A DNA stretch of 62,208 bases from positions 1-62,208 of the forward strand of contig JAKVJE010000002.1 of NCBI GenBank assembly GCA_022487185.1, read 5' to 3'. The notes under the pieces were generated by a model. It saw only the letters and a list, made by a program, of their open reading frames with translations, was not told the DNA's origin and did not search any database. Shown here in pieces: positions 47,001-55,946 of the stretch. Origin of the DNA: Microbacteriaceae bacterium. GTDB taxonomy: Bacteria; Actinomycetota; Actinomycetes; Actinomycetales; Microbacteriaceae. How positions within the stretch are numbered: the first letter of the stretch is position 1; every line of letters starts with the position of its first letter. A program made the position numbers and the translations under genes.

Positions 47001-47428
47001 TCGATCGGGTTCTCCCACTCCTGTTTCCCGGGGGCAGCGGCCGTCTGGTGCTGACCGACTCCGACGGGTCGGCCGGGGTCGACGTGGTTCTCCGGCCGGT
47101 GGGGAAGAAAGTTGATCGTCTGTCACTGTTGTCGGGCGGGGAGCGGTCGCTGGCCGCACTGGCGGTGCTGATCGCCATCTTTATCGCGAGACCGAGCCCG
47201 TTCTACATCATGGACGAGGTCGAGGCTGCTCTCGACGATGCAAACCTGGGCCGGCTGCTGGGGGTCTTCGGAGAGCTTCGAGAGGGCTCGCAGCTGATCG
47301 TGATTACGCATCAGAAGCGAACGATGGAGATCGCTGACGCGCTCTACGGGGTGTCGATGCGGAAGGATGGGGTGTCCGCGGTGGTGGGCCAGCGGCTCGC
47401 GGACCGGGATCTCAAGGAGGAGGCATGA
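44006..47428 (+). CDS. smc: Chromosome segregation protein SMC
   Basis: [51 protein letters not shown] ... coiled coils, hinge ... [19 protein letters not shown]...[17 protein letters not shown]. Confidence 0.97.
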   Translation: [1140 protein letters not shown]

Positions 47429-48309
47429 TGGCGAAGTGGTCGTTGCGCGGCATATTCGGCGGGAGTCGCCCGATCGATGAACAGACGTGGGAGCAGCTAG
47501 AGGACGCCCTGATCCTGGGGGATCTGGGGGCCGAGGCATCAGAGCGCCTGGTCGCGGGGCTTCGGGCGCAGGCCGAACGCCTGCAGGTTCGCGATGAGCG
47601 CGATCTCCGCAGCATGCTCCGGGATGCCCTTGCCGAGGAGCTCTCCGAGAACGATCCAACTCTGCATTTGCGGCGGCCTGCGGATGCGGAGGGCCGGGCG
47701 CTCCCGGCGGTGGTCCTCGTCGTCGGGGTGAACGGCGTGGGGAAGACCACGACCATCGGGAAATTTGCGCGCTTTTTGTCCCGGCTCGGGAAACGTGTGA
47801 TGGTCGGTGCCGCGGATACGTTCCGGGCAGCCGCGGTGGAGCAGCTGGCGACCTGGGCGGAGAGAGGGGGAGCGGAGGTGGTTCGGCCTGAACGGGCCGG
47901 GCAAGATCCTGCCTCAGTCGCGTATCAAGCGGTGGCGCACGGGATTGAAGAGAACGCGGATGTGGTGTTGATCGACACCGCTGGGCGTCTCCAGACCAAG
48001 GCCGGTCTGATGGACGAGCTCTCGAAGATCCGGAGGGTCGTCGAGAAGCTGGCCCCGGTTGCAGAGGTCCTTCTGGTGCTGGATGCGACGACGGGCCGCA
48101 ACGGGATTGCCCAGGCCGAGGCCTTCCTCAATCACGCTGGGGCGACAGGGATCGTCCTGACGAAGCTGGATGGGTCGGCGAAGGGCGGGTTTGTGCTTTC
48201 GGCCCGCGAAGAGGCGGGGATTCCGATCAAGCTGATCGGTGTCGGGGAGGGGATCGATGACCTTCACGCCTTCAACGCGGAGGCGTTCGCTCGGGATCTG
48301 GTCGGCTGA
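47425..48309 (+). CDS. ftsY: Signal recognition particle receptor FtsY (short, NG-domain only)
   Basis: VVGVNGVGKTTTIGKFARFL, GAADTFRAAAVEQL, LIDTAGRLQTKAGLMDELSKI, TKLDGSAKGGFVLS. Confidence 0.95.
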   Translation: MMAKWSLRGIFGGSRPIDEQTWEQLEDALILGDLGAEASERLVAGLRAQAERLQVRDERDLRSMLRDALAEELSENDPTLHLRRPADAEGRALPAVVLVVGVNGVGKTTTIGKFARFLSRLGKRVMVGAADTFRAAAVEQLATWAERGGAEVVRPERAGQDPASVAYQAVAHGIEENADVVLIDTAGRLQTKAGLMDELSKIRRVVEKLAPVAEVLLVLDATTGRNGIAQAEAFLNHAGATGIVLTKLDGSAKGGFVLSAREEAGIPIKLIGVGEGIDDLHAFNAEAFARDLVG

Positions 48310-49204
48310 GCGGGCGACGATCCCCCGGCAGCGTCAGGTATCCGCCGATGCGAATGGCCAGGCCATCGGCCAGGAGCGACTCGAGGGCCTGACGGGTCTG
48401 GGCATCGTCGGATGCTGTACGCAGTGCCTCGACCGTGGTGGGGCCATTCCTCAGTTCTCCGAGGATTCTCCCGCGGGCCTCCCGAAGGCTCCCGGCGTAG
48501 CGGGGCTGTTTGCGCCGATGTGGTTCCCCTGCTGGGGATCCGGATGCCAGCCATCGGCAGCGGTTCTGCAGGGGGCAGCGTCCACAGGCCGGTGCGGAGG
48601 CAGTGCACACGAGGGCCCCGATCTCCATGAACGCCAGGGAGACAATGCGAGCCTCGTCTCCCCGCTCCGGAAGAATGCCTTCGAGGAGAGTCCGGTCTCT
48701 GGGGCCGGGGTCTGCGCGTTCCCTGCCGTCGCGGACCCGGACCAGGACGCGTCGCACGTTGGTGTCGACTACGGGGACGGCTATGCGGTAGGCGAAACTC
48801 GCCACTGCGGCTGCGGTGTACGGGCCGATCCCGGGGAGGGTGCGCAGCACTTCCGGTGAATCTGGAATTTTCCCGTCGAATTTTTCTGTGATCTGGATGG
48901 CGCAGTTGTGTAACCAGAGGGCTCTGCGGGGGTAGCCCAGGCGGCCCCAGGCCCGAATGATCTCGGCGGGTTCCTCCCTGGCGAGGGCTTCCGGGGTGGG
49001 CCAGCGGCGCATCCACTCCTCCCAGCGGGGGAGGACTCGGGAAACCTGTGTCTGCTGCAGCATGAACTCGCTGACGAGGACTCCCCATGGAGTCGTCTCA
49101 CGGCGCCGCCAGGGCAGATCCCGGGCATGGTGTCGATACCAGTCGGATACGGCCCGGCCGAGAGCGGCGGGATCTCTCTGCTGGGCGTCGGACATCCAGG
49201 TCAT
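48272..49204 (-). CDS. mutY: A/G-specific adenine glycosylase
   Basis: HARDLPWRRRETTPWGVLVSEFMLQQTQVSRVLPRWEEWMRRWPTPEALA, LPGIGPYTAAAVASFAY, FeS motif CTASAPACGRCPLQNRC. Start 49204 or 49195. Confidence 0.92.
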   Translation of the reverse strand: MTWMSDAQQRDPAALGRAVSDWYRHHARDLPWRRRETTPWGVLVSEFMLQQTQVSRVLPRWEEWMRRWPTPEALAREEPAEIIRAWGRLGYPRRALWLHNCAIQITEKFDGKIPDSPEVLRTLPGIGPYTAAAVASFAYRIAVPVVDTNVRRVLVRVRDGRERADPGPRDRTLLEGILPERGDEARIVSLAFMEIGALVCTASAPACGRCPLQNRCRWLASGSPAGEPHRRKQPRYAGSLREARGRILGELRNGPTTVEALRTASDDAQTRQALESLLADGLAIRIGGYLTLPGDRRPLSRPDPERTPPR

Positions 49205-49253
49205 GCTAGTCGGGATCGGGTACCCTTGGAGCGACATCGTCGAGGAAGAGCCC

Positions 49254-50795
49254 ATGCCCGCATTCTCATCACTTTCTGAACGCCTGACCGCCACCTTCGC
49301 GCATCTGCGCGGCAAGGGGCGGCTCACCGCAGCCGACATCGATAGCACCGTTCGGGAGATCCGTCGGGCATTGCTCGATGCGGATGTGGCCCTGGAGGTC
49401 GTGAAGGCCTTCACCGCCGCGATCCGCACCCGGGCCCTCGGCAAAGAGGTCAGCGAGGCACTCAACCCCGCTCAGCAGGTCGTCAAGATCGTCGATGAGG
49501 AGCTGGTCTCGGTCCTCGGCGGCAGTACCCGTCGCCTGCATCTGGCGAAGGTTCCGCCGACGGTGATCCTGTTGGCCGGCCTCCAGGGTGCCGGGAAGAC
49601 CACGCTCGCGGGCAAGCTCGGCCGGGCGCTCGCGGCAGAAGGGCACACCCCGCTGCTGGCGGCCTGCGATCTGCAGCGACCGGATGCGGTCACCCAGCTC
49701 CGTGTGATCGGGGAGCAGGCCGGCGTTCCGGTCTTTGCGCCGGAACCCGGCAACGGGGTGGGGGATCCCGTCCGGGTGGCCCGCGACGCGGTCGTCGAGG
49801 CCGGTGCCAAGCAATACGACGTGGTAATCGTCGATACCGCGGGTCGGCTGGGTGTCGATGCGGAGCTGATGGATCAGGCGAAGCGTATCCGCGAGGCGGT
49901 GCAGCCCGATGAGGTTCTCTTCGTCATCGATGCGATGACCGGGCAGGATGCGGCGGCGACGGCCCGGGCGTTCCGCGACGGAGTCGGACTGACCGGCGTT
50001 GTCCTGTCGAAACTGGACGGCGACACCAGGGGCGGTGCGGCACTCTCCGTTGTCTCGGTCACGGGCGCACCGATTCTGTATGCGTCGACGGGGGAGGGAC
50101 TCGACGATTTCGAGGTGTTCCACCCGGACCGGATGTCCCGCCGAATCCTCGACATGGGCGATGTCCTCTCTCTGATCGAGGAGGCCCAGCGGCACTTCGA
50201 TGAGGAACAGGCTCGGGCCGCCGCAGAGAAGATCGCCAAGGACCAGTTCACCCTGGACGACTTCCTCACCCAGCTTCAGCAGATCAAGGGCAGCGGAGCC
50301 CTGCAGAAGATGCTTCAGATGATGCCCGGGGCCGGCCAGATGCGTCAGGCGATCTCACAGATCGACGACCGGGAGATCGCCCGGACGGAGGCGATTATCC
50401 AGTCGATGACTCCGGCGGAGCGCCAGAACGCAAAGCTGATCAACGGGTCTCGCCGGCTGCGAATCGCCAAGGGATCGGGGACGACCGTCGAGAAGGTCAA
50501 CCAGCTCTTGAAGCGTTTTGAGGATGCTTCGAAGATGATGCGCAAGATGTCGCATGGGGGAATGCCGCAGGTCCCTGGGATGCCTGCGATTGGGCACGGC
50601 GGACGCAAATCTGTTCGGAAGGCCGCGAAGCAGAAGCGTGGCCGCAGCGGGAATCCGGCGAAGCGGGCCGCACAGGAGGCGCGTTTGCGGGAGCAGCATT
50701 CTGGGCCCGCTACGGGTTCTTCCTTTGGCGGGAGCCCCGACCTGGATGCGCTGAAGGATCTCCCGGGTCTGGGTGGCCTCTTCCGCCAGGACTGA
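49254..50795 (+). CDS. ffh: Signal recognition particle protein Ffh
   Basis: LAGLQGAGKTTLAGKLGRAL, CDLQRPDAVTQL, VDTAGRLGVDAELMDQ, Met-rich M domain with LINGSRRLRIAKGSGTTVEKVNQLLKRF. Confidence 0.97.
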   Translation: MPAFSSLSERLTATFAHLRGKGRLTAADIDSTVREIRRALLDADVALEVVKAFTAAIRTRALGKEVSEALNPAQQVVKIVDEELVSVLGGSTRRLHLAKVPPTVILLAGLQGAGKTTLAGKLGRALAAEGHTPLLAACDLQRPDAVTQLRVIGEQAGVPVFAPEPGNGVGDPVRVARDAVVEAGAKQYDVVIVDTAGRLGVDAELMDQAKRIREAVQPDEVLFVIDAMTGQDAAATARAFRDGVGLTGVVLSKLDGDTRGGAALSVVSVTGAPILYASTGEGLDDFEVFHPDRMSRRILDMGDVLSLIEEAQRHFDEEQARAAAEKIAKDQFTLDDFLTQLQQIKGSGALQKMLQMMPGAGQMRQAISQIDDREIARTEAIIQSMTPAERQNAKLINGSRRLRIAKGSGTTVEKVNQLLKRFEDASKMMRKMSHGGMPQVPGMPAIGHGGRKSVRKAAKQKRGRSGNPAKRAAQEARLREQHSGPATGSSFGGSPDLDALKDLPGLGGLFRQD

Positions 50796-50804
50796 GGGGG
50801 GGCC

Positions 50805-51938
50805 TCATATTCCAGCCGGGCGCTCCGTCTCGAATTCTGTCAGGAGGGAGTCAACAACCTGCTCGGGGCCGCATCCGGGGGTACTTGCGACGTGGAGCTG
50901 CCGTTGGTAGCTGGCTCCGCTGTGCAACAGGGTGTCGACCCGGCGGAGTTCGTCGGCGCATCCCAGTTCCTCGGAGAGCGGCTCGAGCCGGCTGAGAAGG
51001 GTGGAAATCTCTTCGACGACGGGGGCCTCGGAATTGTCCGGCCCCGTGATGATGTCTGCGGCGAGGCCGTACCGGCAGGCCCGCCATTTGTTTTCTTGGA
51101 TGTGCCATCTCGGGAGCCGTGTGAGCGGCGTCCCGGTGGTGAGAGACCGTCGGGTTTCGACCACCAGGCACTGTGTGAGGGCAGCCAGTGCCCCGATTTC
51201 GTACAGGGTGGGGAGACCGTCGCAGATGCGCGATTCGACGGTGCCAAACCCAGGGGAGGGACGCACATCGTAGCGAAGCTCGTTGACGTGCTCCACGACT
51301 CCGGTCTGGAACTCGTCGGCGACGAAACGTTCGTAGGCCTCCCAATCGGGCAGCTCCGGCGGGATTCCGGCGGTGGGGAGCTGCTGGAACATCATGGAGC
51401 GGTTGGAGGCGTATCCGGTGAGCCGTCCATCCCACCAGGGGCTGGAGGCCGAGAGCGCCTGAAGGTGCGGTTGGTAGCGCAGGAGTTGCTCGACGATTGG
51501 CAGTGCGGCGTCCTGGCGGTCCACGCCGACATGGACGTGAACACCGTAGATCAGCATCTGACGGCCCCACCACTGGGTCCGATCGATCAGCCGGCGATAG
51601 CGATCATTCTGCGTGTAGGGCTGTGCCGCAGCGGACTCAAAGGGGTGGGTTCCCGCGCAGAACAGGCCCACATGTGCCGGGGAGACCCGGCGGAGCAGGG
51701 CGCTGAGCTCATGGAGCTGCGTGAGCGCCGAGGGGATCGTGTGATGTACCCCGGTGACGAGTTCAACGGTGTTCTGGAGAAGCTCCCGGTGGATGTGCGG
51801 GGCCTGAGGCGTGCCCGCGACGGCCTCGAGGAGCGTGTGCGCCTCTGGAACGAGTCGTCGCGTGCGGCGGTCGACGAGTCCGAGCTCCCATTCAATCCCA
51901 ACGGTCCCCAATTCGGAGTCGGCAAAGGTGAGTTCCAT
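50805..51938 (-). CDS. Carboxylate-amine ligase YbdK / GCS2-type glutamate-cysteine ligase family
   Basis: [33 protein letters not shown] ... [63 protein letters not shown]. Confidence 0.92.
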   Translation of the reverse strand: MELTFADSELGTVGIEWELGLVDRRTRRLVPEAHTLLEAVAGTPQAPHIHRELLQNTVELVTGVHHTIPSALTQLHELSALLRRVSPAHVGLFCAGTHPFESAAAQPYTQNDRYRRLIDRTQWWGRQMLIYGVHVHVGVDRQDAALPIVEQLLRYQPHLQALSASSPWWDGRLTGYASNRSMMFQQLPTAGIPPELPDWEAYERFVADEFQTGVVEHVNELRYDVRPSPGFGTVESRICDGLPTLYEIGALAALTQCLVVETRRSLTTGTPLTRLPRWHIQENKWRACRYGLAADIITGPDNSEAPVVEEISTLLSRLEPLSEELGCADELRRVDTLLHSGASYQRQLHVASTPGCGPEQVVDSLLTEFETERPAGI

Positions 51939-52109
51939 AGACCGAGACTACTGGAGTGTCCCCGGAGTCTTCTGTTTTGTGGCAGAATAGTGTGCTGGTA
52001 TCCGCATCTGTTCGCCCCTCTCATGCGATCTGGATGCGACCGTTCAGCATCATCGGTTCGACGACCCCACTCGGCAGACCGAGGTGCGTACGTAACTAAC
52101 AGGAGAATT

Positions 52110-52499
52110 GTGTCTGTCAAGATCCGTTTGGCCCGCTTCGGGAAGATCCACGCCCCGCAGTACCGTGTGGTTGTCGTAGATTCTCGCAAGAAGCGCAATG
52201 GGCGCTTCATCGAGGAGGTCGGCCGCTACGCCCCGACCCAGGAGCCTTCGTTTGTCGAGATCGCTTCCGAGCGTGTGCAGTATTGGCTGTCGGTGGGTGC
52301 GCAGCCGAGTGACCAGGTACACCGCCTGCTGGAGCTGACTGGCGACTGGGCGACCTTCACCGGTGAGGGGTCGCCCGAGGGGTCGTTGAAGAAGCCCGAA
52401 CCCAAGCCCGAGTATGTGCGCGACGAGAACAAGAAGTCCGTCGTCATCCCGACTCAGAAGAAGGCTGCGGAGCCCGCGGCCGACGCCGAGCAGGAGTAG
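52110..52499 (+). CDS. rpsP: 30S ribosomal protein S16
   Basis: [45 protein letters not shown] start after AGGAG. Confidence 0.96.
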   Translation: MSVKIRLARFGKIHAPQYRVVVVDSRKKRNGRFIEEVGRYAPTQEPSFVEIASERVQYWLSVGAQPSDQVHRLLELTGDWATFTGEGSPEGSLKKPEPKPEYVRDENKKSVVIPTQKKAAEPAADAEQE

Positions 52500-52502
52500 T
52501 TC

Positions 52503-52739
52503 ATGTTGGACGGCGCTGTGGAACATCTCGTCAGGGGCATTGTGGACGCCCCTGACGAGGTCTCCGTCTCTTCTCGCTCCGGTGGGAGGGGAGACGTGAT
52601 CGAGGTTCGCGTCGCGCCGTCCGATCTCGGTCGGGTCATCGGCCGTGGGGGGCGTACCGCAGGAGCCCTCCGAACGGTTGTGAACGCGCTGTCTGAGCAT
52701 CGACGGGTTCGTGTGAACATCGTCGATACTGACGCGTAG
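52503..52739 (+). CDS. khpA: KH-domain RNA-binding protein KhpA
   Basis: VAPSDLGRVIGRGGRTAGALRTVVNALSE: KH motif, located between rpsP and rimM. Confidence 0.93.
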   Translation: MLDGAVEHLVRGIVDAPDEVSVSSRSGGRGDVIEVRVAPSDLGRVIGRGGRTAGALRTVVNALSEHRRVRVNIVDTDA

Positions 52740-53342
52740 ATGCGGCTGCGTATCGGCCGCCTCACGAAACCTCATGGGCTCAAAGGCGGCGTCAAGATCG
52801 AGCTCTCTACCGATGAGCCGGCCCGCCGCTTTGCGACTGGAGCGGTTCTCAATCTTCAGGTCCCGGAGTCCTCTCCCTGGTTCGGAAAGCATCTGACGGT
52901 CAAGGAGCTCCGCTGGTACAACGGCAAGCCGGTGGTCTTCTTCAAGGAAGTTCCGGATCGGACGGTCGCCGAGACTGTGGTTCGCGCCATCCTGACCATT
53001 GAGCAGGCCGAGGATGAGCTTCCCGCCGAACCGGATACCTGGTATGACCATCAGCTTGTGGGACTCACCGCCGTGCGGCGAGGCGTCGCGGTGGGCCAGG
53101 TCATCGGCGTGGAGCATCTGCCCGCACAGGATCTGCTCACGATCCGGACTTCGCATGGCTCGGTCTTTCTTCCGCTGGTGAAGAATTTTGTCTCGGGGGT
53201 GGACCTCACTGCGAAGACACTTACCATCACGCCTCCGGGCGGCCTGTTCGAACCGGCCGATGATGGCAGTGGCGAGGTTCAGCCGCCGGAACTCCTGGAC
53301 ATCGCCCCGGAGCCGGAAGGCGATGGGCCGGACCAGGCCTAA
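52740..53342 (+). CDS. rimM: Ribosome maturation factor RimM
   Basis: LRIGRLTKPHGLKGGVKIELSTDEPARRF ... VEHLPAQDLLTI...VFLPLVKNFVSGVDL. Confidence 0.94.
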   Translation: MRLRIGRLTKPHGLKGGVKIELSTDEPARRFATGAVLNLQVPESSPWFGKHLTVKELRWYNGKPVVFFKEVPDRTVAETVVRAILTIEQAEDELPAEPDTWYDHQLVGLTAVRRGVAVGQVIGVEHLPAQDLLTIRTSHGSVFLPLVKNFVSGVDLTAKTLTITPPGGLFEPADDGSGEVQPPELLDIAPEPEGDGPDQA

Positions 53343-53362
53343 CCTGAGCACGAGGAGCGGCA

Positions 53363-54067
53363 ATGCGTATCGACGTCATCACCATCTTCCCGGAGTATTT
53401 TGCGCCCCTCAGGCTATCGCTGCTCGGGCGGGCGATTGAGCGGGGCCGGATTGACCTCCGGCTGCATCAGCTCAGAGATTGGGCACATGACCCGCATCAC
53501 AGCGTCGATGATTCTCCTGCCGGGGGCGGTCCAGGCATGGTCATGACGCCCGGACCGTGGGGGCAGGCCCTCGATGAGGTGGCGGGGGAGGATCGTCCCA
53601 CCATTGTCTTCACGACCCCTGCCGGAGAAGTCTTCCGGCAGCACACCGCCCAGGAGCTTTCGTCGGTCGAGCGGCTGGTGTTGTGCTGCGGTCGCTTCGA
53701 GGGGATCGACCAGCGGGTCATCGACTATGCGAGCACCCTCGGACCGGTGCGAGAGCTGAGCATCGGGGATTATGTCCTGGCTGGGGGAGAAGCCGCCGCC
53801 TTGGTCATGGTTGAGGCCGTCGGGCGGTTGCTGCCGGGGGTCCTGGGAAACCCGGACTCCCTCACGGAGGAATCGCATAACCGAGGTCTTCTCGAACATC
53901 CCGCATACACGAAGCCGGCGATCTGGCGTGGGCGGTCGGTTCCTGAGGTACTGCTGAGCGGTGACCACGGTGCGGTCGATGCCTGGCGGCATGCACAGAG
54001 CGTTGAGCGTACCCGGAGGGTGCGCCCTGATCTCCTCCCGCCCCCGCCGGAGCAACCATGTCAGTGA
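53363..54067 (+). CDS. trmD: tRNA (guanine(37)-N1)-methyltransferase
   Basis: [28 protein letters not shown]...[17 protein letters not shown]...[15 protein letters not shown]...[23 protein letters not shown]. Confidence 0.96.
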   Translation: MRIDVITIFPEYFAPLRLSLLGRAIERGRIDLRLHQLRDWAHDPHHSVDDSPAGGGPGMVMTPGPWGQALDEVAGEDRPTIVFTTPAGEVFRQHTAQELSSVERLVLCCGRFEGIDQRVIDYASTLGPVRELSIGDYVLAGGEAAALVMVEAVGRLLPGVLGNPDSLTEESHNRGLLEHPAYTKPAIWRGRSVPEVLLSGDHGAVDAWRHAQSVERTRRVRPDLLPPPPEQPCQ

Positions 54068-54798
54068 GGAGGGGGCATCGCCCCACCGTAACCATCGTCG
54101 ATGCGGCGGTATCTCGGGTACTCGATCCCGACTATGCCGCCTACCGGTCGCGACAGTCGGGGAACCTGATGACCCGGCTGCGCAGGCAGGGGTGGATGGT
54201 GCGCTGGGTTCCTGCGGAGGAGTCCCGTCGCGCCGTCTTGCGGGCGGCGCTGGACGGCACCGATGCACTGGTGTTGGGCGGGGGCGAAGATATCGATCCC
54301 CTCCGTTACGGAGGCCGGGCGGGGTATGTCCGGGAGTCTGCGCATCTCCCGCTGGCGGACGGACGGCAGATGACCCTGGTGCAACTGGCGGCCCGTCGCA
54401 GGATCCCGGTACTGGGGATCTGCCGGGGGATGCAGATCATCAACGTGGCTTTCGGCGGGACGCTCATCCCGGACCTGGGGGAGCGAACGATCCATGAGAA
54501 TTTCGGGGCACCTCTGGCCAATGCGATCAGTCTCCACCAGGTGCAGATCCTCGGGGGATCGCGCCTGGGGTCTGCGCTTTCTTCTGGAGGGCCTCTCGTG
54601 GTGGCGAGTGGGCACCACCAGGCGGTGGGGAGGCCAGGGGCGGGCCTCCGCGTGGTGGCCGCGGCCCCCGACGGGGTCGCGGAAGCCATTGAGCACGAGT
54701 CGCTTCCGGTCTTCGGGGTGCAGTGGCATCCCGAATCGGCGGCGCAGGGGGCGGCTCAGCTGGATGCGCTCTCGTCCCTCTTGCGCCGCGCCCGCTGA
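54058..54798 (+). CDS. Gamma-glutamyl-gamma-aminobutyrate hydrolase-like class I amidotransferase (PuuD-like)
   Basis: [38 protein letters not shown] (nucleophile Cys), VFGVQWHPE (His-Glu). Confidence 0.9.
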   Translation: MSVRRGHRPTVTIVDAAVSRVLDPDYAAYRSRQSGNLMTRLRRQGWMVRWVPAEESRRAVLRAALDGTDALVLGGGEDIDPLRYGGRAGYVRESAHLPLADGRQMTLVQLAARRRIPVLGICRGMQIINVAFGGTLIPDLGERTIHENFGAPLANAISLHQVQILGGSRLGSALSSGGPLVVASGHHQAVGRPGAGLRVVAAAPDGVAEAIEHESLPVFGVQWHPESAAQGAAQLDALSSLLRRAR

Positions 54799-54804
54799 AT
54801 TGAA

Positions 54805-54834
54805 TTGCGGCTCGATGCCTCCACTGCGTATACT
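54805..54834 (+). promoter_or_regulatory. Candidate rplS promoter
   Basis: TTGCGG (54805-54810), 18 nt, TATACT (54829-54834). Confidence 0.6.
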
Positions 54835-54900
54835 TGAACTTTGTGCCCGGCATTTGTCTGCCGTAGGGGAGTCCCGGGCCGCTGACTGTTCAACCTGGAG

Positions 54901-54920
54901 TAGGTGACCTGCGGCACCTA
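54901..54920 (+). promoter_or_regulatory. Hairpin in the rplS 5' leader
   Basis: TAGGTG-ACCTGCGG-CACCTA, 6-bp perfect stem, 15 nt before ATG 54936. Confidence 0.45.
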
Positions 54921-54935
54921 GAGAGCGATTTTCTT

Positions 54936-55277
54936 ATGCAGACCCTTGACGCCGTTGATGCGGCATCGCTTCGTAGCGACGTTCCTGACTTCCGTGTGGG
55001 TGACACCGTCAAGGTGCACGTCAACATCATCGAGGGCAGCCGGAGCCGTGTCCAGGTCTTCCAGGGCATCGTACTCAAGCGCCAGGGAGACGGTGTGCGC
55101 GAGACGTTCACCGTCCGGAAGATCAGCTTCCAGGTCGGTGTCGAGCGCACCTTCCCCGTTCATTCTCCGGTGATTGATCACATCGAGATCGTCAGCCGCG
55201 GGCATGTCCGCCGCGCCAAGCTGTACTACCTGCGTGACCTCCGGGGGAAGGCCGCGCGCATCCGCGAAAAGCGCTGA
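54936..55277 (+). CDS. rplS: 50S ribosomal protein L19
   Basis: [64 protein letters not shown]. Confidence 0.97.
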   Translation: MQTLDAVDAASLRSDVPDFRVGDTVKVHVNIIEGSRSRVQVFQGIVLKRQGDGVRETFTVRKISFQVGVERTFPVHSPVIDHIEIVSRGHVRRAKLYYLRDLRGKAARIREKR

Positions 55278-55280
55278 CAG

Positions 55281-55946
55281 GTGCCCGGTCGCCGGGCGCG
55301 TCACGCGGACGTGGCGGCGCCGAAGCGCCACCGCTGGTGGTTCTGGCTCATTGAGCTGGTTCTCATCGTCTTCCTCGCGAAGGTTGTCTCCTGGGGGGTC
55401 ACGTCGTTTCTCGTGCAGCCGTTCGTTATTCCTTCCGGCTCGATGGAACAGACGCTCGACGTGGGTGATCGTATTCTCGTCAATAAGCTCACTTCTGCCG
55501 TTTCTGGGTATCACCGTGGAGACATCGTGGTGTTTCGAGATCCGGGGAATTGGCTTGCCGGCGAGGTCTCCAATGCCGGCGACAACGAGTACCTCGTCAA
55601 GCGCATCATCGGTCTTCCCGGGGACCGTGTGAGCTGCCGGAGCCCGGAGGGACCTCTGCGCGTCAACGGGGTTGCTCTGCACGAGACCTATCTCGCAGAT
55701 GGGGCCTCCCCCTGTAGCGACGGTCGGCTGTTTTCGCGGACAGTGCCCCGAGGGTCTGTGTGGGTGATGGGGGATAACCGGCAGAATTCAGCGGATTCGA
55801 GCGCCCATCAGTCCCTTCCAGGACATGGAGCCGTGCCGGAGTCAGACCTCGTCGGTGCGGTGTTCGCTGTGGTGCTCCCCCTCAATCGATTCCATTTCGT
55901 GTCGAATCCGACGGCCGTCTTTGCAAAGGTCCCGGCAGCGGGGTGA
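55281..55946 (+). CDS. lepB: Signal peptidase I
   Basis: FVIPSGSMEQTLDVGDRILVNKL, EYLVKRIIGLPGDRVSC, VWVMGDNRQNSADSS. Confidence 0.96.
   Translation: MPGRRARHADVAAPKRHRWWFWLIELVLIVFLAKVVSWGVTSFLVQPFVIPSGSMEQTLDVGDRILVNKLTSAVSGYHRGDIVVFRDPGNWLAGEVSNAGDNEYLVKRIIGLPGDRVSCRSPEGPLRVNGVALHETYLADGASPCSDGRLFSRTVPRGSVWVMGDNRQNSADSSAHQSLPGHGAVPESDLVGAVFAVVLPLNRFHFVSNPTAVFAKVPAAG

Noticed and set aside
50892-52109. N-terminal extension of the rpsP ORF (535 aa)
   Set aside because: Antisense to the YbdK-like gene; S16 begins at GTG 52110 after an AGGAG site.
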